Origin: Neptuniibacter sp048548695
GTDB taxonomy: Bacteria > Pseudomonadota > Gammaproteobacteria > Pseudomonadales > Balneatricaceae
Direction: 5' to 3' (one strand)
Length of the DNA: 64,000 nucleotides
Assembly (NCBI RefSeq): GCF_048548695.1
Contig: NZ_JBLYIF010000009.1
Made by a program: the position numbers and the translations under genes. The notes beneath the pieces were generated by a model. That model made no database searches, had not been told where the DNA came from, and was given only the letters and a program-made list of their open reading frames with translations. Below, piece by piece: positions 9,401 through 17,230 of this stretch; positions within the stretch are counted from its first letter, which is position 1; each line of letters starts with the position of its first letter.

Positions 9401-10591
9401 AATGTTATTGCCAATAACTTCGTCACGGCTGTAACCAAAGATCCGTTCTGCCGCCGGGTTATATTCAATTACTATGCCGCGCTGAGAAATTACAATCAGG
9501 CCATCAAGTGCCGTGGCAACGACCTTCTCCAGACGCAAAGCCTGACGTTTTTCACGATTTTGACTGAGCTGTCTGTCATAACTGGAGCGGGCCCAGAAAT
9601 AGGCCAGCAGCCAGGCGCCCGAGATCAAGAAAATCAAACCCATGGACAACGCCCAGCTCAACCGGTTAAACCACTCTGCCCTGATATCCAGCATACCTAC
9701 CAGATAGACCTCCTTGTACAGCGCCGAGTAACTGGGCACATTCACCGGATAGCGAATCTTCTCGGAGGTATATAATGTGCCATCCCGGACGAATTGGCCT
9801 GACTGCTGCCCTTTCGCCTGGCCCCAGAAATCCGGATACATCTCGGAAAACTGCTCAACCAGACCCCGCTGAGCACTCCAGGAGTACTGTCCTGTTGAGT
9901 CAAACACCCAACGTCCCTGCTCATCAACAATGGCAAAATTGATAAACTGTGTATGCTCGGCATTTGCTGACCGTAACGGCTCAATAAGTCGCTCACCCAT
10001 GAAATTCATGACCAGAATGCTATTTAACTCACCACGGGTGGAATACAGCTTTTGCACCAGACGAATGGTAGGCTTCCAGGGTACTTCAACCTCACCGTGC
10101 TCTTCGTTCAACTCCAAACCAGAAACATAGGTTAGTTCAGGCGCCAGCTCGAGTGCGCCCTGAAAATAGCTACGCTCCTGTTTATTCTGAAGCTGCCCTT
10201 GCTGAGTGATGCGCGCGCCCCCACCACGATAATTGATACGAATTTGCTCCATACCCTCTGCAGACAAGAGTCTGATCTGGTGATAGCGGCGGTTAACGTT
10301 GATAAAGGTGGTTAAAAAATCGAGCAACTGGGTGCGGTTATATTGGGAGGGATTCTCGGTATATGCCCACAGGCGCGGCTCAATTAACAGCAAGGACAGA
10401 TCACTGGACAGACTGGCAAGCCGCTGTTGCATAACGGTTCTAATGGAGGCGATGCTCTGTTGATGCAACTGTTGCTCTTCTTTAAGGTATTGGTTTTCTT
10501 CTATAAACAATACCGGACCGGCAATAACCGCTGCGGCCAACATAATGTAAAGAAAGCGCTGTAAAAAATATCGCAAAAAAGATGTCTGCAT
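6473..10591 (-). CDS. hybrid sensor histidine kinase (2 PAS, HisKA, HATPase, 2 receivers, HPt)
   Basis: A 1372-residue membrane phosphorelay kinase. In order: membrane segment about 10-29; a roughly 280-residue periplasmic sensor region; second membrane segment about 310-333; PAS about 350-470; PAS/PAC about 498-620; HisKA with the phospho-His in MSHEIRTPMN near 642; HATPase about 745-860 (NLVGNAVKFTEQG, DSGIGM, GGTGLGL); receiver 1 about 875-1000 (LLDWHMPELDG); receiver 2 about 1020-1140 (LMDIQMPVLDG); and an HPt domain with its His in LAHKLKGASGS near 1222. All phosphotransfer residues appear present, so the relay can end inside the protein and pass to the two regulators encoded immediately downstream. 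The sensor region is unassigned and the signal is unknown. It is the first gene of the operon. Confidence 0.93.
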   Translation of the reverse strand: MQTSFLRYFLQRFLYIMLAAAVIAGPVLFIEENQYLKEEQQLHQQSIASIRTVMQQRLASLSSDLSLLLIEPRLWAYTENPSQYNRTQLLDFLTTFINVNRRYHQIRLLSAEGMEQIRINYRGGGARITQQGQLQNKQERSYFQGALELAPELTYVSGLELNEEHGEVEVPWKPTIRLVQKLYSTRGELNSILVMNFMGERLIEPLRSANAEHTQFINFAIVDEQGRWVFDSTGQYSWSAQRGLVEQFSEMYPDFWGQAKGQQSGQFVRDGTLYTSEKIRYPVNVPSYSALYKEVYLVGMLDIRAEWFNRLSWALSMGLIFLISGAWLLAYFWARSSYDRQLSQNREKRQALRLEKVVATALDGLIVISQRGIVIEYNPAAERIFGYSRDEVIGNNIKMLTPEPVRTEHDGYLKGYIDRGEARVLDKYREVVGQHKDGTPIDIQLAVSEMQVDDELFFVGSVLDITERKALERERKEYNQKLEQEIATRTLDLNLLNQRMELAVNNGEIGVWEYDPEEGKLIWNDWMFRIHGVSEKDFDLQFQSWKARIHPDDRFRVERNFARAVNSGELLDLEFRVQRPSGELRTVNTMASVCFDDHTQRMIGIMRDITPEKEATTALEQAKDMAIKAAQAKSEFIANMSHEIRTPMNAVLGLTYLLDKPDFKQEVRQVANKIQRAGKSLQSIINDVLDFSKIEAGKIELAPSAFSMQDLLNNISVIMSANTLNKNLELVIRSDLDRSLMLHGDATRIEQVIINLVGNAVKFTEQGYVLLSLQQLNADDQQLRIRVAVEDSGIGMTEETQSRILSAFEQADASTTRRFGGTGLGLTISTRLLALMGSELKVDSTLGVGSTFSFELQLKRESDLDVTAAQPSHLDILIAEDHEVARDALAHIAKSLGWHTTCVENGEQAVEQVLSKYVEHKPQDLVLLDWHMPELDGLAAAKKIKTAIGDGLAPVVIMVSGYARDQILAAPEADYVDAVLEKPITASVLYDTLMRIKQPEAANVFNRQAQAPQSLAGIRLLIVDDNEFNRDVAERIFTGHGAVTRSVNDGQQALDWLAENKDQVDLVLMDIQMPVLDGYQATQAIRTDESLKHLPVIALTAGAFESDRRAAMEAEMNGFISKPFDVNDAINSILNCVVKPKVDRVGPAFEASMIVEDEQQVDHAAVEITAEPLPILFDYERAVSFWGDEATLLHYIGKFLADYGDVIAQMAELPDSEAGRLAHKLKGASGSLAMDGLVQAASAVQRLGEEPIDREQVVTELHDCVCATFAAIEAKLGLSVGPVTESEVIESEVTGRGDFDKQHLSALFMQVLQQLDHDNPVDVAPLLEQLIGLIGEQTLQPVLTAVDDFEFRTAELEVRAIAAKQQIELGGV

Positions 10592-11062
10592 CCCGCGCCC
10601 ATTCTAGATAAGTACATACACAAGTTAGGGAACCTGCGAACAAGTCCAAGACTGGCTCTGCGGGCGATAAATTAGCCTTATGCGTGAAAGGCAGCCCAGT
10701 GGAATGACAAGTCCGTTCCAAGCTGCCTGACAAAGCAGAAAGCTGTTTTAGAGCCCGCCCCATGGGGCTTTCAGGACAATCCGATCTCTGCGTTACCGAT
10801 TTTCGACAGGCAACCAGCATGCCTGGAACCGCAGCCTTGATCTCAAATTGCCCTGAAAGCCAGAGGCGTTTTGGATTTATTCGTAGGTTCCTTAGCCAAT
10901 ATATTTCTGCAGCGCAGCACAAAATCAAACCTATCATGCAAGCTATCCGAGATATATCGGCATCGAACAAAACACAATAAGCAAACTTTGGTTGTAGAGA
11001 TACGAATTTACGGTGTCCGTGACAGGCACCGACAGTGATATAGGAAATGACGCCGTAGGCCG
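10592..11062. other. gene-poor spacer with inverted repeats
   Basis: About 470 bases upstream of the hybrid kinase. Open frames exist on both strands but none has a convincing ribosome site or recognisable protein character. A ten-base inverted repeat (GGCTTTCAGG at 10766-10775, CCTGAAAGCC at 10852-10861) and a compact hairpin at 11011-11031 (CGGTGTC, 7-base loop, GGCACCG) are visible. The latter resembles REP-type extragenic palindromes in form, but only one copy was noticed. The kinase promoter should lie near 10600-10650. Confidence 0.4.
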
Positions 11063-11278
11063 CTAAGCCATGTACTGCTTGCCAGGGAGGTTATCATCAA
11101 CGCGTGATATGGAACACGCTTCCTGGCTGGACAACAGTAACTCCCAGCGCCCTTCCGTTTCCATCCAGAACGCACCACACCAACAACAACGGCAGATTTG
11201 GCTGTCAGTAATGACACTAATCACTTTCATATCGATCGGCTTTACGCTGGCCATACATTGCGAACATACCTGTTCCAT
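11063..11278 (-). CDS. hypothetical small cysteine-rich protein
   Basis: A 71-residue reading frame that I do not recognise. It begins MEQVCSQCMAS and has a second cluster, CRCCWCGAFW, at about 31-40, giving CxxC and CxCCxC groupings that suggest a zinc- or metal-binding knot. The ATG is preceded at good spacing by AGGA, which sits in a perfect palindrome (11280-11296). An opposite-strand frame overlaps it but lacks a ribosome site. The coding status is uncertain: no homologue could be recalled, and the surrounding kilobase is otherwise non-coding. An alternative is chance open frame. Confidence 0.4.
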   Translation of the reverse strand: MEQVCSQCMASVKPIDMKVISVITDSQICRCCWCGAFWMETEGRWELLLSSQEACSISRVDDNLPGKQYMA

Positions 11279-11279
11279 C

Positions 11280-11296
11280 TATTACATCCTGTAATA
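11280..11296. promoter_or_regulatory. perfect 17-base palindrome overlapping a Shine-Dalgarno
   Basis: TATTACA-TCC-TGTAATA, arms of seven bases around a three-base centre, ending one base before the ATG of the small Cys-rich frame. On the minus strand the centre and flank supply the AGGA ribosome site. It could be an operator for a dimeric repressor or an RNA hairpin that hides the ribosome site. Confidence 0.5.
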
Positions 11297-11433
11297 TCAA
11301 ATCAGACCTGTCAGTGAAGTATAAAACGAAATATCTGCGACATCGTTAAGAAATAATCTTAATTACAGAGCGCAGCCAGGCTAAGCTAAAAGGCCAACCT
11401 TACTTACGCGAAGAAAACGCTACACAGCAAACG

Positions 11434-11456
11434 GAAAAACGGTCTATGACAGACCG
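11434..11456 (-). terminator. rho-independent terminator of tRNA-Pro
   Basis: On the minus strand, CGGTCT, a five-base loop and AGACCG are followed by five T residues. It lies 13 bases beyond the 3' end of the tRNA gene, as expected for a monocistronic tRNA transcript. Confidence 0.8.
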
Positions 11457-11468
11457 GGAGAGAAAAGA

Positions 11469-11545
11469 TGGTCGGGACGAGAGGATTTGAACCTCCGACC
11501 CCCTGCACCCCATGCAGGTGCGCTACCAGGCTGCGCTACGCCCCG
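11469..11545 (-). tRNA. tRNA-Pro (anticodon GGG)
   Basis: A 77-base cloverleaf read on the minus strand. The acceptor stem is CGGGGCG paired with CGTCCCG (one G-U pair), the D-arm contains AGCGCAGCCTGGTAGCGCA, the anticodon stem CCTGC/GCAGG encloses loop ATGGGGT (anticodon GGG, reading CCC and CCU), and the T-arm contains GGTTCGAATCC. The CCA end is encoded (11469-11471). The C1-G72 pair is the usual proline identity element in bacteria. Confidence 0.97.
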
Positions 11546-11584
11546 ACTCAAGCATTATCCGTCAAGGCGGATAACGCGGCCGCT

Positions 11585-11613
11585 ATACTACCCTAACGTC
11601 CTGAATGTGTGAA
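11585..11613 (-). promoter_or_regulatory. candidate sigma-70 promoter of tRNA-Pro
   Basis: On the minus strand TTCACA (5 of 6 to the -35 consensus), a 17-base spacer and TAGTAT (4 of 6) are followed by a GC-rich discriminator, as is typical for stable RNA promoters. The predicted transcript would carry a short 5' leader with the hairpin TTATCCG/CGGATAA (11555-11574) before the mature tRNA. The promoter overlaps no gene; the FIST gene ends just upstream at 11628. Confidence 0.45.
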
Positions 11614-11627
11614 GATTTTTCAGTCGA

Positions 11628-12860
11628 TTATTGGGTGATAACTTCATCACCAATCACCATAATCGCAGCGGTCTGATTGTAGTGCCCCAGCGAACCACCC
11701 AAGGTTGCTCCCTGCTCGCCAAAGGTATTAAAACCGATAAACGGCACATCCTCACCACAGACATCGCGGATGATCTGGGCATCATCTATCTCTAGTCGGG
11801 ACTTAAGCAAGTGCCGCAAAATACAGTTAAAAACAATCACCCCAGCGATCTTTTTCGGGCGGCCTGCATCAATAATGGCGCGCTCCAGTGCCTTGCGAAA
11901 CAAACTAATGGCAGTATTGCGATCAGTTTTCATCTGCCGCAAAAAACTACCGGTTGTGATGGCCGAGTAAAAACTCACGCTCTGATCCGGGTTAGCGATC
12001 CGGGCACTTTTAATTGTGAATTCGGCAAATACATCTGCCGACTGGACACCAAAAGGATTCTGGGCAAAAACCTCAGGGGTCAATTCGTCACAACCCAATA
12101 ACTGCTTCAGCACCTGCGCTGCCGGTTTACCGTTAAAGGATTTAACCACACGACCTTCGCAACCGGTGACCACCAGGCCTCGACCCGCCGGCAAGTAGGG
12201 CTGACCCAGCGCGGTACCAATTTTCAATGCTGAGCTGATACAGGTAACCACCGCGCTGTTTTGGTAAACACCATCACAGATCTGATAGCTTTGACCAGAC
12301 TCCGCTAACGCCGCTGTCGAACCACCAATAACCTGACTGGAACGCCCGGTTTCATTGAGTAATGCCCGTAAAAAAGGCTCCTCTTTTTCTGACGTGCCAT
12401 CGGGTAGAACAATATTAACGAACGGCTTTATACGACTGGCGTCAGAGGCATTTTTAGATTCCAGCGCAATGGTCATCAATGACATCACGGTAGGATTGGT
12501 GCGCAACCGCGTCTGTGCCTGCTCCAGCGCAGCGAGAGCGGCTTTGCGTGGCACTTCAGCCAGGGACTCACCAACCCCTGTGCCCACACTCAAATAACTG
12601 CTCTGCCAGCTCATAATTACGACAGAGCCCGATTGTGCACCCTGCAATCTGGAGGACATCTCACCGACTGAACTGCCACCTATAATCGGTACACTCTCAC
12701 CCAATACATCACGAATATCGGCATAGCAGGCAGCCACATCCAATTCAGCACTGATAAAACAGATCACCAGATTAGGTTTTGCGGTTGCTGACTGGACTTG
12801 TTCGGCCGCCAATCGGGCGGATGTCGCGTGACCAATGCCGACTTTGATGCATTCACTCAT
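11628..12860 (-). CDS. FIST-domain signal transduction protein
   Basis: A 410-residue soluble protein with the FIST_N plus FIST_C architecture. The N-terminal half has a characteristic run VIGGSSVGEMSS, and the C-terminal half ends in GFNTFGEQG followed by a conserved beta region. FIST domains are described as sensory modules binding small ligands, possibly amino acids, and often occur next to c-di-GMP or chemotaxis genes. Here it stands alone without a fused output domain, so the partner is unknown. The ATG has a clear AAGGA ribosome site. No signal peptide or membrane segment is present. Confidence 0.85.
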   Translation of the reverse strand: MSECIKVGIGHATSARLAAEQVQSATAKPNLVICFISAELDVAACYADIRDVLGESVPIIGGSSVGEMSSRLQGAQSGSVVIMSWQSSYLSVGTGVGESLAEVPRKAALAALEQAQTRLRTNPTVMSLMTIALESKNASDASRIKPFVNIVLPDGTSEKEEPFLRALLNETGRSSQVIGGSTAALAESGQSYQICDGVYQNSAVVTCISSALKIGTALGQPYLPAGRGLVVTGCEGRVVKSFNGKPAAQVLKQLLGCDELTPEVFAQNPFGVQSADVFAEFTIKSARIANPDQSVSFYSAITTGSFLRQMKTDRNTAISLFRKALERAIIDAGRPKKIAGVIVFNCILRHLLKSRLEIDDAQIIRDVCGEDVPFIGFNTFGEQGATLGGSLGHYNQTAAIMVIGDEVITQ

Positions 12861-12977
12861 GAGGTTTCCTTACACATTTTTTAATCCTAGTCAGCACAGG
12901 TGGATGACCAGCTCAAAAAGTATCGGCCAGAAAAACATTTTTTGGAGTGTACAAACGAACCAATACCTAGGTACAGG

Positions 12978-13337
12978 TTAACCCCGCCGAGTCACAGTCA
13001 ACAGCTCTTCAAGCTCAGCTATGGTTTGGCGCAGAAGCTGTTTATAACGGGTCTGATCATCCTGGTGGTGATCCCCCGAGAGGAATTGTTTGGCACCCGT
13101 AAGGGTGTAACCCTGCTCATACAATAGGGATTTGATACGTCGAATGAGAATGACATCCTGACGTTGATAGTAGCGGCGGTTATTGCGTTTGACCGGTGCA
13201 ATCTGCTCAAACTCTTTTTCCCAGTAACGCAGGACATGAGCTTTCAAGTCACACAGCCCGGCAACCTCGCCGATGGTGAAATAACGCTTGCCGGGTATAG
13301 TAGTCTCGGCAACGTTATTCTGATCCGTCTCCGGCAT
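12978..13337 (-). CDS. MerR-family transcriptional regulator
   Basis: A 119-residue regulator with an N-terminal winged helix-turn-helix (YFTIGEVAGLCDLKAHVLRYW, about 18-38) followed by RRYYQRQDVILIRRIK and a short coiled tail. There are no Cys ligands typical of metal-sensing MerR proteins and no C-terminal effector domain. This short MerR protein is routinely found directly after ihfA in gammaproteobacteria, and its start here overlaps the ihfA end by 23 bases. I chose the ATG at 13337 because the frame upstream of it lies inside ihfA coding sequence and does not look like MerR protein. Its targets are unknown. Confidence 0.88.
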   Translation of the reverse strand: MPETDQNNVAETTIPGKRYFTIGEVAGLCDLKAHVLRYWEKEFEQIAPVKRNNRRYYQRQDVILIRRIKSLLYEQGYTLTGAKQFLSGDHHQDDQTRYKQLLRQTIAELEELLTVTRRG

Positions 13338-13620
13338 AGGCTTCAACACGGTCCTTGAGTTTCTGCCCTGGCCTGAAGGTGACGACACGCCGGGCGGAAA
13401 TTGGCACTTCTTCACCGGTTTTGGGATTTCGACCCGGCCGCTGACGCTTGTCACGCAGGTCAAAATTCCCAAAGCCGGACAATTTTACCTGCTCGTTGCT
13501 GGACAGGCAGGACTTAATCTCTTCAAAAAACGACTCCACCATTTCCTTGGCTTCACGTTTATTTAAACCCAGATCCTCATTCAGGCGTTCTGCCATTTCT
13601 GCTTTGGTCAACGAGCCCAT
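13315..13620 (-). CDS. ihfA: integration host factor subunit alpha
   Basis: A 101-residue HU/IHF-family DNA-bending protein. The start MGSLTKAEMAERL is chosen over an in-frame codon 12 residues upstream because a good ribosome site (AAAGGTGA) precedes this ATG and the length then matches IHF alpha. The C-terminal arm contains the family signature GRNPKTGEEVPISARRV with the intercalating proline. IHF alpha pairs with IHF beta (gene not in the window) and bends DNA at specific sites. It sits 16 bases after pheT, as in Escherichia coli and Pseudomonas, and is probably co-transcribed from the upstream translation operon as well as from its own promoter. Confidence 0.96.
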   Translation of the reverse strand: MGSLTKAEMAERLNEDLGLNKREAKEMVESFFEEIKSCLSSNEQVKLSGFGNFDLRDKRQRPGRNPKTGEEVPISARRVVTFRPGQKLKDRVEAYAGDGSE

Positions 13621-13636
13621 AGATTCACCTTTGCCG

Positions 13637-16030
13637 TTACTCTCGCAATGAAGCACCTAACTTACTGGCCAGTGCCGACACGATAGCGTCTACAGCACTG
13701 TTTATTTCTTCATCATTAAGAGTGCGCGAAGGATGTTGCCACGTCAAGCCTAAAGCGAGACTTTTTCGTCCCGGATCAATACCTTGGCCTTGATATACAT
13801 CAAACAAGGTGATCTGTTTGAGGTAACTGCCTGCATTTTCAGCAGCCAGATTGCGCAACTCGGCAAATGCAACAGTGCCATCAACCACCACCGCTAGGTC
13901 ACGACGAGATTCAGGGAATTTAGAAATTTCCTGATAACGCGGGATGACACCCTGCTGCAGTGGCTGCAGCCGCAATTCAAACAGATACACAGGCCCCTGC
14001 AGGTCCAGTGCCTTAATCAGGTTAGGGTGCAGTGCACCAATGTACCCCAGCGTTTCACCATCGCGTTCAATTCGCGCCGACTGACCAGGGTGCAGCGCCA
14101 CATGACGATCTGCCACAAAGCGGAACTGCTCTCCGGCACCCGCCAGATCCAACAGATTCTCCACATCGCCTTTCAGGTCAAAGAAATCCACCACATCCTT
14201 ACCTGCCTGCCAGCCTTCCGGCTGCTGCTTACCACTGATCAGGCCAGCCAGTACATTCTCCTGCAGCATGCCAACGTCCTGCGCCAGAAAACGCTGCCCG
14301 GTTTCAAATAAGCGAACCCGCTGCTGCTGACGATTCTGGTTATATTGCAGCGCCTTAACCAAACCGGGCCACAATGTGGTACGCATCACTGCCATTTCAG
14401 CAGAGATCGGATTGGCCAATGCCAATGCCTGATACTGATCATCAAACTGCTGTTGCAGGCCCGCTTCAATAAAGCTGTAGGTGATCGCTTCCTGATAACC
14501 CATGGCCACCAGTGAGCGGCGCAGCGTATTGATCTGCATCTGCGCTTCATTATCAGGTTTCAGAGGCAGGCTGGCAGTGGGAGTACGTACTGGCAGGTTG
14601 TTGTAACCATATACCCGCGCCAGCTCTTCGATCAGATCCACTTCCAGAGCGATATCAAAACGGTAGGATGGCACCGCGACCTGCCATTCACCGGCAACGG
14701 CCGAGGCCGAAAGACTGAGTCCCAGCCGGGTCAGAATCTCTTCTACTTCTGCTGCTGGCATCTCAAAAGACAGCATACTGTTAATTTTACTCTGCCGCAG
14801 GCGCACCTGACGGGGCGCTGGCAGCGCGTCACTGTCGACCGTTTCAACCACAGGACCCGCTTCACCACCAACAATCTGCAGCAGCAGTTCCGTGGCACGG
14901 TTTACTGCCCGTGCCTGTAACTGCCAATCAACACCGCGTTCAAACCGGTGGGAAGAGTCGGTATGCAAGCCATAGCTCCGTGCCCGACCTGCAATAGAGA
15001 TCGGATTAAAAAAAGCACTTTCCAAGAAAATATGCTGGGTTGTATCTGTAACACTGGTGGGTTCCCCACCCATGATACCGGCCATAGCGATCGGGCCAGA
15101 TGCATCGGCAATAACCAGGGTATCTGTGTTTAGCTCTACTTCCTGGCCATCCAGCAGGGTTAGTTTTTCACCCTGGTTGGCACGACGCACCCGGATCTCC
15201 TGCTGCAACTTTTCCAGGTCAAAGGCGTGCATTGGCTGACCTAGTTCCAGCAAAACAAAATTGGTCACATCCACCACCGGGTCAATACAGCGCACGCCGG
15301 ATCGTTCCAGCTTCTGCTGCATCCACTGCGGTGTTTGGGCCTGAGGGTTGATATTACGAATCACCCGGCCAACATAGCGGGGGCAGTCTTCGCTGGCATC
15401 CAGGCTAACAGCAAAAGTATCATCAATCGCAGCCGGCGTGGTTGTATCAGCCACAAAGGTCACCGGCGCTTTATTCAGCACCCCGACTTCACGCGCCAGA
15501 CCGATGATACTCAGGCAGTCACCGCGGTTAGGTGTCAGATCAACATCAATGACCTGATCATTCAGGTCCAGGTATGTACGCAGACAGGTGCCCACTGGCG
15601 CGTCTGCGGGCAGCTCCATAATACCGGCATGATCGTCGGATATACCCAGCTCGTCATCCGCACATAGCATGCCGAAGGACTCGACCTGACGCAGCTTGGC
15701 TTTTTTGATTTTAAACACACTGCCGTCTGGTGTGGGCAGCTCTGCCCCCAGCGTAGCAAACGCAGTTTTCAGACCAGCACGCGCATTGGGCGCGCCACAG
15801 ACAACCTGATAGGCATCCTGTCCATCGGACACAGAACACACCTGCAATTTATCGGCATTGGGGTGCTGTTCAGCCGTTAAAATTTCACCCACCACGACAC
15901 CGCTGAAAGCTTTGGCAACCGGATCTACTTCATCGACTTCAAGACCGGCCATGGTGATCTGGTCCACCAATCCCTGAGTATCGATGGCAGGATTTACCAG
16001 TTCTCGTAACCACTGTTCACTGAATTTCAT
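13637..16030 (-). CDS. pheT: phenylalanyl-tRNA synthetase beta subunit
   Basis: The 797-residue beta chain of the alpha2-beta2 synthetase that charges tRNA-Phe. An N-terminal EMAP-like tRNA-binding OB fold (about 40-150; HPNADKLQVCSV) is followed by B3/B4 editing modules (which remove misacylated Tyr), the B5 DNA-binding-like domain, a catalytic-like core and a C-terminal FDX-ACB anticodon-binding domain (ISKFPESRRDLAVVV). The length matches the gammaproteobacterial norm. It lies 49 bases downstream of pheS and 16 upstream of ihfA in the same transcript. Confidence 0.97.
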   Translation of the reverse strand: MKFSEQWLRELVNPAIDTQGLVDQITMAGLEVDEVDPVAKAFSGVVVGEILTAEQHPNADKLQVCSVSDGQDAYQVVCGAPNARAGLKTAFATLGAELPTPDGSVFKIKKAKLRQVESFGMLCADDELGISDDHAGIMELPADAPVGTCLRTYLDLNDQVIDVDLTPNRGDCLSIIGLAREVGVLNKAPVTFVADTTTPAAIDDTFAVSLDASEDCPRYVGRVIRNINPQAQTPQWMQQKLERSGVRCIDPVVDVTNFVLLELGQPMHAFDLEKLQQEIRVRRANQGEKLTLLDGQEVELNTDTLVIADASGPIAMAGIMGGEPTSVTDTTQHIFLESAFFNPISIAGRARSYGLHTDSSHRFERGVDWQLQARAVNRATELLLQIVGGEAGPVVETVDSDALPAPRQVRLRQSKINSMLSFEMPAAEVEEILTRLGLSLSASAVAGEWQVAVPSYRFDIALEVDLIEELARVYGYNNLPVRTPTASLPLKPDNEAQMQINTLRRSLVAMGYQEAITYSFIEAGLQQQFDDQYQALALANPISAEMAVMRTTLWPGLVKALQYNQNRQQQRVRLFETGQRFLAQDVGMLQENVLAGLISGKQQPEGWQAGKDVVDFFDLKGDVENLLDLAGAGEQFRFVADRHVALHPGQSARIERDGETLGYIGALHPNLIKALDLQGPVYLFELRLQPLQQGVIPRYQEISKFPESRRDLAVVVDGTVAFAELRNLAAENAGSYLKQITLFDVYQGQGIDPGRKSLALGLTWQHPSRTLNDEEINSAVDAIVSALASKLGASLRE

Positions 16031-16079
16031 AATGCTTTCCCGAAATACGTTCTGTTAACTGTTCTAAGCCATCAATGCA

Positions 16080-17063
16080 TCAGTTGAACTGATGTAAAAA
16101 ACGAAGATCATTTTCAAAGAACAGTCGCAGGTCATTGACGCCATACCGCAACATCGCCAGACGCTCAACCCCCATACCAAAAGCAAAACCGGTGTACTCT
16201 TCTGGATCTATACCTGAGGCTTCAAACACTTTCGGGTGCACCATGCCGCAACCGAGGACTTCCAGCCACTTGCCATCGCCCCGATCGATATCCACTTCAA
16301 TAGAAGGTTCAGTGAACGGGAAATAAGAGGGACGGAAACGCACATTCACATCTTCCTCAAAGAACTCGCGCAGGAACTGCTCAAGCGTGCCTTTCAGGTC
16401 AGCAAAGCTGATTCCCTTATCGACAATCAAACCTTCTACCTGATGAAACATTGGCGAATGGGTCTGATCGTAATCACAACGGTATACCCGCCCCGGACAG
16501 ATAATACGCAGCGGCGGCTGTTGCGTTTCCATAGTACGCACCTGCACGCCAGATGTATGGGTACGTAACAGCGTGTTGGCATTGAAGTAGAAGGTATCAT
16601 GCATCGCCCGGGCCGGATGGTGCGATGGGATATTCAGCGCTTCAAAGTTATGGTAATCGTCTTCAATCTCCGGACCTTCCTCGACACTGTAACCAATGCC
16701 CGCAAAAAACTGCTCGATCCGCTGTAGCGTGCGGGTCACAGGATGCAAGCCACCCAAGTTCTGACCCCGCCCAGGCAGCGTCACATCCACAGTCTCAGCC
16801 GCCAGCTTAGCTTCTAAGGCAGCCGATTCCAGCTCGGTTTTTCGCTGGTTGATCACGTTCTGCAGTGCTTCTTTAGCTTCGTTGATCAAGGCACCCGCTT
16901 TAGGGCGCTCTTCAGCTGACAGACGACCCAGGCCTTTCAACAAGGCGGTGAGTTCACCTTTTTTGCCCAGGTACTGTACCCGCACCTGATCCAGGTCCTG
17001 AGTAGATGTAGCCTTGGCGACAGCGTCTTTACCTGCTGCCAACAGGATTTCGAGGTTTTCCAT
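16080..17063 (-). CDS. pheS: phenylalanyl-tRNA synthetase alpha subunit
   Basis: The 327-residue catalytic chain. An N-terminal coiled-coil arm (1-90) is followed by a class II aminoacyl-tRNA synthetase core containing motif 2 (GRVYRCDYDQTHSPMFHQ) and motif 3 (FGMGVERLAMLRYG) for ATP binding. The length equals E. coli PheS. GGAG lies before the ATG. An intrinsic terminator and further inverted repeats lie between rplT and this gene, so expression depends on either readthrough or a promoter in the 167-base gap. No phenylalanine-rich leader peptide like E. coli pheM is visible there. Confidence 0.97.
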   Translation of the reverse strand: MENLEILLAAGKDAVAKATSTQDLDQVRVQYLGKKGELTALLKGLGRLSAEERPKAGALINEAKEALQNVINQRKTELESAALEAKLAAETVDVTLPGRGQNLGGLHPVTRTLQRIEQFFAGIGYSVEEGPEIEDDYHNFEALNIPSHHPARAMHDTFYFNANTLLRTHTSGVQVRTMETQQPPLRIICPGRVYRCDYDQTHSPMFHQVEGLIVDKGISFADLKGTLEQFLREFFEEDVNVRFRPSYFPFTEPSIEVDIDRGDGKWLEVLGCGMVHPKVFEASGIDPEEYTGFAFGMGVERLAMLRYGVNDLRLFFENDLRFLHQFN

Positions 17064-17163
17064 TATCCGGCTCCGATAAAGGGAGGTTTACTGCATGGGC
17101 AAAAGCTTTGCCCGGTACATGATGATTTTGCCAAGCATTTAACTAAACACTGGGCAAAAGCAT

Positions 17164-17200
17164 CAAAAAAACAGGGGAAGAGTTTACACCCTTCCCCTGT
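17164..17200 (-). terminator. strong intrinsic terminator between rplT and pheS
   Basis: On the minus strand ACAGGGGAAG, a ten-base loop and CTTCCCCTGT form a perfect ten-pair stem followed by seven T residues. It is placed 31 bases after the rplT stop and 100 bases before pheS. It would end the infC-rpmI-rplT transcript or act as an attenuator for pheST. Downstream, overlapping repeats of TGGGCAAAAGC (17096, 17151) and a GGGCAAA/TTTGCCC pair (17097-17113) could form alternative hairpins. Confidence 0.85.
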
Positions 17201-17230
17201 GAATATTTGACCTACAAGAGGCGGGTAGCC

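Noticed and set aside
10766..10861. Ten-base inverted repeat as insertion-sequence ends
   Set aside because: Only 96 bases between the outer ends, no transposase and no flanking direct repeats.
10482..10970. 162-residue open frame on the minus strand running from the spacer into the hybrid kinase N-terminus
   Set aside because: It overlaps the kinase coding sequence in another frame, has no recognisable domain and no ribosome site; the kinase frame is clearly real.
11070..11294. 74-residue plus-strand frame antisense to the small Cys-rich frame
   Set aside because: No ribosome site and no family features; kept only the minus-strand alternative, itself uncertain.
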